Shown here in pieces: positions 1-4,370 of a stretch of 7,584 nucleotides of DNA (positions are counted from its first letter, which is position 1; each line of letters opens with the position of its first letter). Made by a program: the position numbers and the translations under genes. This stretch comes from an uncultured Lutibacter sp. GTDB taxonomy: Bacteria; Bacteroidota; Bacteroidia; Flavobacteriales; Flavobacteriaceae. A model generated the notes under the pieces. The model saw nothing but the letters and a program-made list of their open reading frames with translations, was not told the DNA's origin and made no database searches. The stretch is from positions 1 to 7,584 of the forward strand of contig CAJXUO010000062.1 in NCBI GenBank assembly GCA_913061425.1, in the 5' to 3' direction.

Positions 1-194
1 CTATCCTTAGGAGAACGACCTGTAAACTCACCTGTATTGATAGCAAGAGCACCAGAATCTGATTCTTCGCCTATATTCTTATCGATACATATTTGGTGTA
101 ATTTTTCTGGAGATAGATTGTAGTGTACTACTGCATTTTTAATACCATAATTATTTAACGAAATCGATTTCGTACTTGTATTCTGGCTCATCAT
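1..194 (-). CDS. pckA: Phosphoenolpyruvate carboxykinase (ATP), N-terminal fragment cut by the window edge
   Basis: This is the first 64 codons of an ATP-dependent PEP carboxykinase. The enzyme converts oxaloacetate and ATP to phosphoenolpyruvate, CO2 and ADP in the cytoplasm, usually as the entry step of gluconeogenesis. The recognisable part is residues 49-64, ALAINTGEFTGRSPKD, a signature of the family's N-terminal domain; R60 matches the substrate-binding arginine near the start of the E. coli enzyme. The preceding NNYGIKNAVVHYNLSPEKLH (14-33) resembles Bacteroidota PckA proteins. Two ATG codons sit side by side (194-192 and 191-189). I chose the first, but either could be used, and no Shine-Dalgarno sequence decides between them. 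The remaining roughly 470 residues, with the kinase loop and metal site, lie outside the window. The gene has its own promoter in the 78-bp gap after DUF423. Seen: motif and start. Known: family function. The fragment is short, but the motif is very specific. Confidence 0.93.
   Translation of the reverse strand, partial: MMSQNTSTKSISLNNYGIKNAVVHYNLSPEKLHQICIDKNIGEESDSGALAINTGEFTGRSPKD
158..173. repeat. Perfect 16-bp palindrome inside the pckA 5' coding end
   Basis: ACGAAATCGATTTCGT equals its own reverse complement over all 16 positions. It covers about codons 8-13 of pckA, in a poorly conserved stretch of the protein (TKSISL), roughly 20-37 bases after the first ATG. A dimeric regulator could bind such a site, or it may be coincidence in AT-rich coding DNA. 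No second copy was noticed in the window. Confidence 0.4.
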
Positions 195-225
195 AGTTTT
201 TTTTAGTTTGATGTTATTAGCGCGA

Positions 226-253
226 CAAATTTAAACTTTATTTTTAAAGTCAA
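226..253 (-). promoter_or_regulatory. Bacteroidota-type promoter for pckA
   Basis: Read on the minus strand, TAAATTTG (233-226) matches the Bacteroidota -7 consensus TAnnTTTG exactly. TTGAC (253-249) supplies the -33 TTG element. Exactly 17 bp lie between TTG and the -7 box, within the 17-23 bp range described for this phylum. Transcription would start about 220, giving a leader of about 25 nt before the pckA ATG at 194. The spacer also contains a perfect 6-bp inverted repeat (see 235-250). This is the best promoter match in the window. Confidence 0.75.
235..250. repeat. Inverted repeat in the pckA promoter spacer, possible operator
   Basis: ACTTTA (235-240) and TAAAGT (245-250) are perfect reverse complements separated by four T residues. 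The element lies between the -33 and -7 boxes of the pckA promoter, so a protein bound there would interfere with RNA polymerase. PEP carboxykinase is commonly carbon-regulated, which makes an operator reasonable. The arms are short and AT-rich, so chance is a serious alternative. Confidence 0.3.
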
Positions 254-272
254 TAATCGAATTCGTGATTTT

Positions 273-662
273 TTATGAAAACTTATATTCTTTCTCTTTA
301 AATAAATAATATACTAATCTGAGCCAACCCAGAATAAATAACAATCCGCCTAATGGAGTTATAAACCATATGTTTTTTGGATTTACTCCAAAAATAGTAA
401 TTAAATATAAAGACCCTGAAAAAAACAAGATTCCTAGAAAGAAGAATAAACTAATATTATTTTTTGACTTTATTGACAACGGAATCATTGAATTGACAAC
501 CAATAAACCTATGACATGATACATTTGATATTTTACAGCAGTTTCAAAAGTCTCCAAACCATCAACACCTAACTTTTCTTTCAACACATGAGAACCAAAA
601 GCACCTAAAATTACTGTTAAAGCACCTAATATTGACGTAAGTATTAAATTTCTATTCTTCAT
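273..662 (-). CDS. DUF423 family small integral membrane protein
   Basis: A 129-residue hydrophobic protein of the DUF423 family (YgdD-like), whose biochemical function is not established. Four membrane segments can be read at about residues 5-23, 44-62, 70-91 and 97-121. Family hallmarks are present: GAFGSH at 20-25 at the end of the first helix, TAVKYQMYH at 41-49 entering the second, and TPLGGLLFILGW at 102-113 in the fourth. The length is normal for the family. The C-terminus is a short lysine-rich cytoplasmic-type tail (FKEKEYKFS). The single ATG at 662 directly follows an AT-rich leader with a -7 box. The gene lies 78 bp upstream of pckA on the same strand, but pckA has its own promoter, so co-transcription is optional. 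Family membership is secure; function is unknown, and nothing nearby suggests one. Confidence 0.9.
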   Translation of the reverse strand: MKNRNLILTSILGALTVILGAFGSHVLKEKLGVDGLETFETAVKYQMYHVIGLLVVNSMIPLSIKSKNNISLFFFLGILFFSGSLYLITIFGVNPKNIWFITPLGGLLFILGWLRLVYYLFKEKEYKFS

Positions 663-683
663 TATATAAATTTTTGTTTAATG

Positions 684-691
684 CAAAAATA
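684..691 (-). promoter_or_regulatory. Probable -7 box for the DUF423 gene
   Basis: The minus strand reads TATTTTTG (691-684), an exact TAnnTTTG match 21 bp upstream of the DUF423 ATG. The nearest upstream TTG on that strand (709-707) is only 15 bp away, shorter than the usual 17-23 bp, so the -33 element is doubtful. The box lies in the 46-bp divergent gap shared with the DUF2007 gene. For the rightward gene I see only near matches: AATTTTTG at 669-676 and TAAATTTC at 697-704. Confidence 0.5.
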
Positions 692-708
692 TGACTTAAA
701 TTTCGACA

Positions 709-924
709 ATGGAAAATGCAACAAATAAACTTGTTACCGTATTTACTTCTAGTGTTTTATTCGAATTACAAATAGCAAAAGGAAAACTAGAAAGTGAAGG
801 TATACAAAGTTTTATTGCAGATGAAAACATGTTTACAATTGGTTTTACACAAGAATATAGACTACAAATACATTCATTTGATGTAATCAAAGCCAACGTT
901 ATTTTAAATAAAATAAAAAAATGA
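709..924 (+). CDS. DUF2007 domain protein
   Basis: A 71-residue soluble protein matching the DUF2007 family (sometimes labelled 'putative signal transducing protein'), whose role is not established. The visible pattern fits: a beta strand with LVTVFTSSVLFELQIAKGKLESEGIQSFIADE (about 8-39), where a helix ending in L-x-x-x-GI leads to a second strand, then a loop and LQIHSFDVIKANVILN (52-67), the usual strand followed by an Asp-containing helix. It consists of a single domain with no signal peptide or membrane segment. Its stop codon overlaps the start of the saccharopine dehydrogenase-like gene in an ATGA arrangement, so the two are very likely co-transcribed and translationally coupled. The 46-bp upstream gap is AT-rich, without a Shine-Dalgarno sequence. 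Family assignment rests on pattern only; function is unknown. Confidence 0.8.
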   Translation: MENATNKLVTVFTSSVLFELQIAKGKLESEGIQSFIADENMFTIGFTQEYRLQIHSFDVIKANVILNKIKK

Positions 925-2291
925 GAAATATACTCTTGATTGGTGCTGGAAGATCTTCTTCATCATTAATTAAATATTTATTAGATAAATCTACTTCTGA
1001 AAATTTACAAATTACAGTTGGAGATGTTAATAAAGAATTTGCAGAATCAAAAATCAACAATCATCCAAATGCGAGCGCAATAACTTTAGATGTTTTTAAT
1101 GAAACGGATAGAAAAAATGCTGTTCAAAATGCAGATATTGTAATCTCTATGCTTCCTGCAAGGTTCCATATAGAAGTTGCAAAAGACTGTATTGAGTTTG
1201 GTAAAAATATGGTTACGGCTTCTTATATCTCTGAAGAAATGAAGGCTTTAGATGCTGATGTAAAGGCAAAAGGCTTAACATTTATGAATGAAATAGGTGT
1301 AGATCCAGGAATTGACCATATGAGCGCAATGCAAGTTATTGATCGAATTCATAATGAAGGTGGTAAAATGTTATTGTTTGAATCGTTTACAGGAGGGCTA
1401 GTTGCCCCTGAAAGTGATACTAATTTATGGAACTACAAATTCACTTGGAACCCAAGAAATGTAGTTCTTGCTGGTCAAGGCGGTGCCGCACAATTTATTC
1501 AAGAAGGAAGTTATAAATACATTCCTTATCAAAAACTATTTAGAAGAACTGAGTTTTTAAATATTGATGGTTATGGTAAATTTGAAGGATATGCAAATAG
1601 AGATTCTTTAAAATATCGAAGTGTCTATGGCCTTGATAATATTCCAACTTTATATAGAGGGACTATCAGAAGAGTTGGGTTTTCAAGAGCATGGAATATC
1701 TTTGTTCAATTAGGAATGACTGAAGATAACTACCAAATGGAAAATACGGAGAATATGAGTTATCGTGAATTCACAAACTCTTTCTTGGCATATAATCCAA
1801 GTGATTCTGTAGAATTAAAATTACGTCACTATTTAAAAATTGATCAAGACGATGTGATTTGGGATAAATTAATGGAACTTGATTTATTCAATTCTAGAAA
1901 AAAAGTTGGCTTAAAAAATGCTACTCCTGCACAAATACTTCAAAAAATATTAATGGACAGTTGGACTCTGGAAGAGCACGACAAAGACATGATTGTAATG
2001 CATCATAAATTTGGCTATGAACTAAACGGAAAACAACATCAAGTCGAATCACAAATGGTTGTTCTTGGTGATGACCAAACGTATACTGCAATGGCTAAAA
2101 CCGTTGGATTACCAGTTGCTATTGCTGCTTTAAAAATATTGAATGGTGAGATAAAAAACACTGGAGTTTTAATGCCAATTGATAAGAAAATCTATACTCC
2201 TATTTTAAAAGAATTGGAAGAGTATGGAGTTGTTTTTAAAGAAAATGATGTGACGTATGAAGGCTATAATTCTGAAAATGTGGGTGGTTAA
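921..2291 (+). CDS. Saccharopine dehydrogenase family protein
   Basis: A 456-residue cytoplasmic oxidoreductase of the saccharopine dehydrogenase family, of the glutamate-forming (LYS9/AASS C-terminal) type. That type oxidises saccharopine with NAD(P)+ to 2-aminoadipate semialdehyde and glutamate. The N-terminal Rossmann fold shows ILLIGAGRSSSS (4-15), then DADIVISMLPARFH around 71-83. The catalytic-domain signatures are EIGVDPGIDHM (124-134) and SFTGGLVAPESDTN (155-168), followed by NYKFTWNPRNVVLAGQGGAA (171-190), closely resembling the LYS9 pattern of G-G-L-x-A-P and YKF-W. The length is typical of full-length single-function enzymes. The start is fixed by the 4-bp overlap with the DUF2007 gene. 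The likely role is lysine catabolism, but no lysine-ketoglutarate reductase is in the window, so the substrate is inferred. Related family members act on other opine-like substrates. The 3' end forms part of a hairpin terminator shared with the convergent gene. Confidence 0.88.
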   Translation: MRNILLIGAGRSSSSLIKYLLDKSTSENLQITVGDVNKEFAESKINNHPNASAITLDVFNETDRKNAVQNADIVISMLPARFHIEVAKDCIEFGKNMVTASYISEEMKALDADVKAKGLTFMNEIGVDPGIDHMSAMQVIDRIHNEGGKMLLFESFTGGLVAPESDTNLWNYKFTWNPRNVVLAGQGGAAQFIQEGSYKYIPYQKLFRRTEFLNIDGYGKFEGYANRDSLKYRSVYGLDNIPTLYRGTIRRVGFSRAWNIFVQLGMTEDNYQMENTENMSYREFTNSFLAYNPSDSVELKLRHYLKIDQDDVIWDKLMELDLFNSRKKVGLKNATPAQILQKILMDSWTLEEHDKDMIVMHHKFGYELNGKQHQVESQMVVLGDDQTYTAMAKTVGLPVAIAALKILNGEIKNTGVLMPIDKKIYTPILKELEEYGVVFKENDVTYEGYNSENVGG

Positions 2292-2307
2292 AACACCCTT
2301 ACATTTT
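2275..2307. terminator. Bidirectional hairpin terminator between convergent genes
   Basis: AAAATGT (2275-2281) plus GGGTG (2282-2286) pairs with CACCC (2294-2298) plus ACATTTT (2301-2307). The loop is 7 nt (2287-2293), and two unpaired T residues (2299-2300) bulge the right arm. In the plus direction the GC core is followed by a T run (2304-2308); in the minus direction the complement of 2275-2278 gives a four-T run. Both stop codons (TAA at 2289-2291, and TAA on the minus strand at 2301-2299) lie inside the structure, leaving 7 bp between the genes. It can serve both transcripts. Confidence 0.75.
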
Positions 2308-3012
2308 TAAATAAAAATCTTTTACTAACTCAATATATTCTGGTGTATATACATGACGTTGAGTTTCAATAATCAACTCATTTATTGTTGCCTCTTTTTT
2401 GGCAAACGAAAATTGCAATAGACTACGTTTGACTTGTTTTTCTGGAGTTCCTTTAACTCTTGTTATTCTATTGACATGTAATTTATTTTCTTTAGCCAAC
2501 TCAATAAAAGCAGTTTCTTCTTCATACGGAATTACAAACGCACAACTCCCAGTTTCTGAAAGCAAACGAACCGTAGAAACCAACAATTCTTTATACGTTA
2601 AAAATTCTGAATGTCTTGCTACAGACCTCTTCTCTTCTATTTGATCCGTCTTAAATGTAGATGTATAAAATGGTGGATTAGAAATAACTAAATCGTAGGT
2701 TTCGTCTATTTCTTTAACAAATTCTTGCAAAGAGGCATGATAACAAAACAGTCTATCTCCCCAAATTGAGTGTTCAAAATTATCGACTGCTTGTTCATAC
2801 GCATCAGCATCTATCTCAAGAGCATCAATTAATTCTGCGTAACTACGTTGGGCCATTTGCAAGGCAATAATACCTGTTCCTGTACCAATGTCTAAAATTG
2901 AATTTGCGCTTTCACATTCAGTCCAAGCACCTAATAAAACAGCATCTGTACCAATTTTCATTGCACATTTATCATGCGCTATACTAAATTCTTTAAAGTG
3001 AAAAGGTTGCAT
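2299..3012 (-). CDS. trmN6: tRNA1(Val) (adenine(37)-N6)-methyltransferase, TrmN6/YfiC-like
   Basis: A 237-residue class I SAM-dependent methyltransferase resembling E. coli TrmN6 (YfiC), which makes N6-methyladenosine at position 37 of tRNA1(Val), next to the anticodon. The N-terminal FHFKEFSIAHDKCAMKIGTDAVLLGAW (4-30) is the family signature. Motif I is DIGTGTGIIAL (41-51), the ribose-binding acidic segment is EIDADA (66-71), and the catalytic motif IV is SNPPFY (111-116), of the N-P-P-F type used for exocyclic amino groups. The gene starts 2 bp after the rimM stop, so it is the third gene of an rpsP-rimM-trmN6 operon and probably translationally coupled. The product fits a translation-apparatus operon. 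Other NPPY/F methyltransferases of the same fold, such as the rRNA enzyme RlmF, are less likely given the N-terminal signature. Which tRNA is modified here is inferred from the family. Confidence 0.88.
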   Translation of the reverse strand: MQPFHFKEFSIAHDKCAMKIGTDAVLLGAWTECESANSILDIGTGTGIIALQMAQRSYAELIDALEIDADAYEQAVDNFEHSIWGDRLFCYHASLQEFVKEIDETYDLVISNPPFYTSTFKTDQIEEKRSVARHSEFLTYKELLVSTVRLLSETGSCAFVIPYEEETAFIELAKENKLHVNRITRVKGTPEKQVKRSLLQFSFAKKEATINELIIETQRHVYTPEYIELVKDFYLKM

Positions 3013-3014
3013 TA

Positions 3015-3539
3015 TTACAAATATAAATCAATCAAACCTTCAGGTGTCTCGACCAAAACAGACTTATTTTTTCTGTCTATTTTTTTTATAAAGTCATTAA
3101 TCATTGGAATAAATAGCTCAACTCCATTTTTATTAACTTCAAATAATGGCTGCGCTGTAGATTCATTAATCCCTGTGATAAACCCAACATCACCATAATT
3201 GACATCAATCATTTTAAAATCAATTATTTCGTGATAATAAAACTGATCTCCAGTCAAATCAGGAAGTAAAGTAAGAGGTAAATAAACTCCAGATTTTAAG
3301 ATCGCATCAGCATCTTTTTCAGAATCTACTCCTTCAAATTTTATTCTAAGTTGATTTCCTTTTTGAAGTAAACTTTTTTCAATAAAAAAAGGAATCAGAT
3401 TTATACCGTGAAGTACAAATACTGATTCCATATTTTCGTATAATCCAGGCTCGTCTGTATCCAATTTGATAACAACTTCACCTTTAAAACTATGTTTACG
3501 AACGATTTTACCAAGATAAAAACAATCTTCTTTTTGCAT
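3015..3539 (-). CDS. rimM: 16S rRNA processing / 30S maturation factor RimM
   Basis: A 174-residue RimM protein, which binds ribosomal protein S19 and assists assembly of the 30S head. The N-terminal RimM beta-barrel opens with CFYLGKIVRKHSFKGEVVIKL (6-26), the family's G-K-I-x-x-x-x-G-x-x-G-E-V pattern with serine-phenylalanine in the middle. It continues to about residue 93. The C-terminal PRC-barrel runs from about 98: QFYYHEIIDF (99-108), then GFITGI, LFEV, ELFIPMINDFIKKID (141-155) and the terminal ETPEGLIDLYL (164-174). The length is normal. It lies 18 bp downstream of the rpsP stop and 2 bp upstream of trmN6, in the widespread rpsP-rimM gene order. I see no internal promoter, so expression probably follows rpsP. 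No Shine-Dalgarno sequence is evident before the ATG at 3539. Confidence 0.95.
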   Translation of the reverse strand: MQKEDCFYLGKIVRKHSFKGEVVIKLDTDEPGLYENMESVFVLHGINLIPFFIEKSLLQKGNQLRIKFEGVDSEKDADAILKSGVYLPLTLLPDLTGDQFYYHEIIDFKMIDVNYGDVGFITGINESTAQPLFEVNKNGVELFIPMINDFIKKIDRKNKSVLVETPEGLIDLYL

Positions 3540-3557
3540 AATCGAACGTTTTAAAAA

Positions 3558-4136
3558 CTACTCTGCAGCCTCTTCAGATGCTTCTTCAGTAGCCGCTTCT
3601 TCAGCAACAACCTCTTCAGCAACTTCTTCAACTACAGCATTTGCTTCTGCTTCTGCAGCAGCAGCCTCAGCCTTCAAAGCCTCTTCAACTTCTACAACAG
3701 CAGCTTTACGCTTTTCATTAACTTCTTTTTCAGCTTCAAATGCTTTTGCTTTCGCATCCGCTTTAGATTTTGCAAGACCGTCAACTTTAGCAGTTACCAA
3801 TCCACCTTTCTCATCTAACCATGCTTGAAATTTCTTTTCAGCTTCTTCTTCAGAAAATGCTCCTTTACGAACTCCTCCTGCTAAATGATACTTCAATAAT
3901 GCACCTTTGTAAGATAACAACGCTCTTGCTGTATCTGTAGGTTGTGCTCCATTTTGTAACCATTTAACTGAACCATCAACATCTAAGTCTATGATTGCAG
4001 GGTTTGTATTAGGATTATAAGTTCCTAATTTTTCTAAAAATTTACCATCTCTTTTAGAACGTGCATCTGCTGCAACGATCCAATAAAATGGTTTTCCTTT
4101 TTTACCGTGTCTTTGTAATCTAATTTTTACTGACAT
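3558..4136 (-). CDS. rpsP: 30S ribosomal protein S16 with long acidic/alanine-rich C-terminal tail
   Basis: A primary 16S rRNA-binding protein of the 30S body. The conserved core is residues 1-85: MSVKIRLQRHGKKGKPFYWIV, then ADARSKRDGKFLEKLGTYNPNT (23-44), and a second half with VKWLQNGAQPTDTARALLSYKGAL (57-80). S16 proteins of most bacteria end near residue 80-90. This one continues to 192: KGAFSEEEAEKKFQAWLDEK (91-110), then a mixed-charge helical stretch (about 114-145, rich in Lys, Ala and Glu), and finally a nearly pure Glu/Ala/Val segment (146-192). To my knowledge such extensions are typical of Bacteroidota S16, so this is not a frameshift or fusion; the reading frame is open throughout. 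Without structural data the tail's role is unknown; it probably extends from the ribosome surface. First gene of the rpsP-rimM-trmN6 operon, with its own -7 box upstream and hairpins in a short leader. Confidence 0.97.
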   Translation of the reverse strand: MSVKIRLQRHGKKGKPFYWIVAADARSKRDGKFLEKLGTYNPNTNPAIIDLDVDGSVKWLQNGAQPTDTARALLSYKGALLKYHLAGGVRKGAFSEEEAEKKFQAWLDEKGGLVTAKVDGLAKSKADAKAKAFEAEKEVNEKRKAAVVEVEEALKAEAAAAEAEANAVVEEVAEEVVAEEAATEEASEEAAE

Positions 4137-4150
4137 AAATTTAAAATTTT

Positions 4151-4180
4151 AAGGTTCTCGACCTTGATTATTTATTAAGG
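4151..4180 (-). promoter_or_regulatory. Small hairpins in the rpsP 5' leader, possible ribosomal-protein leader
   Basis: AAGGT (4151-4155) and ACCTT (4161-4165) form a perfect 5-bp stem with a TCTCG loop. The CCTT at 4162-4165 can instead pair with AAGG at 4177-4180 across an 11-nt loop, so two mutually exclusive hairpins are possible. With the -7 box at 4191-4184, the transcript should begin near 4177, placing these elements in the roughly 40-nt leader just upstream of the rpsP start. Autoregulatory leaders are common upstream of ribosomal protein genes. The stems are short, and I cannot test conservation. Confidence 0.3.
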
Positions 4181-4183
4181 CTG

Positions 4184-4191
4184 CAAATGTA
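4184..4191 (-). promoter_or_regulatory. -7 box of the rpsP operon promoter
   Basis: The minus strand reads TACATTTG (4191-4184), an exact match to the Bacteroidota -7 consensus TAnnTTTG, 47 bp upstream of the rpsP start. No TTG is found 17-23 bp further upstream; the closest is a TTT about 18 bp away, so the -33 element is weak or absent. This is the only good match facing rpsP in the gap, and no internal promoter is seen in the operon, so it probably drives rpsP, rimM and trmN6 together. Confidence 0.6.
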
Positions 4192-4220
4192 CAAAATATT
4201 ATCTGATATAAATACTGCTT

Positions 4221-4251
4221 TTTAGATAGAATTTTAAAAAGTCTATCTAAA
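4221..4251. repeat. Perfect 10-bp-arm inverted repeat between rpsP and dnaE
   Basis: TTTAGATAGA (4221-4230) and TCTATCTAAA (4242-4251) are perfect reverse complements with an 11-nt AT-only-but-one spacer (4231-4241). The element is central in the divergent region, about 30-60 bp upstream of the rpsP -7 box and about 36 bp upstream of the dnaE -7 box. Because the flanking genes diverge, a terminator is not expected, so a protein-binding site is the better guess. It has no GC-rich core. Confidence 0.5.
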
Positions 4252-4266
4252 CTCAAATGTTTTATA

Positions 4267-4276
4267 ATCAGCTGAT
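4267..4276. repeat. 10-bp palindrome ATCAGCTGAT upstream of dnaE
   Basis: ATCAGCTGAT is a perfect palindrome located 10 bp upstream of the dnaE -7 box, where a repressor or activator could contact the promoter. It is short enough to occur by chance in a window of this size. Confidence 0.25.
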
Positions 4277-4286
4277 AATGAAGGGT

Positions 4287-4294
4287 TAAATTTG
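4287..4294 (+). promoter_or_regulatory. Candidate -7 box of the dnaE promoter
   Basis: TAAATTTG matches TAnnTTTG exactly, 76 bp upstream of the dnaE ATG. A TTG at the right distance is lacking; only a TTTT run at 4260-4263, 23 bp upstream, could stand in. Transcription would start near 4301 with a leader of about 70 nt. The box also lies inside a weak inverted repeat, AAGGG (4281-4285) with CCCTT (4307-4311), followed by T residues to 4315, which would resemble a terminator only for transcripts starting further upstream. Confidence 0.5.
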
Positions 4295-4370
4295 TTAATA
4301 ACTAATCCCTTTTTTCAAGACTAGAAAGTGATAAAAATAGGTAATTTTAACACTTGAATTTTTATAGAAT

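Larger units (their letters stand above)
4137..4370. other. Divergent intergenic region between rpsP and dnaE
   Basis: This AT-rich 234-bp gap is the longest non-coding stretch in the window. It contains the leftward rpsP -7 box and leader hairpins (4151-4191), the 10-bp-arm inverted repeat (4221-4251), the 10-bp palindrome (4267-4276) and the rightward dnaE -7 box (4287-4294). I find no tRNA, no small reading frame with a recognisable product and no Shine-Dalgarno sequence. The two genes are translation and replication functions, so a shared control region is possible but not shown. Confidence 0.6.

Noticed and set aside
696..896. Minus-strand reading frame of 66 codons opposite the DUF2007 gene
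   Set aside because: It lies wholly antisense to a better supported gene, has a Ser/Cys-rich composition typical of shadow frames and matches no family I know.
2399..2644. Plus-strand reading frame opposite trmN6
   Set aside because: It lies antisense to a clear methyltransferase gene with motifs I and IV intact, and has no recognisable domain.
2974..3198. Plus-strand reading frame spanning the rimM/trmN6 junction
   Set aside because: It is antisense to two conserved genes, with no promoter and no protein family pattern.
4281..4315. Rho-independent terminator or attenuator before dnaE
   Set aside because: The stem is weak (five pairs, then a bulge), the loop is long, and the hairpin overlaps the -7 box, so the dnaE transcript itself would not contain it.
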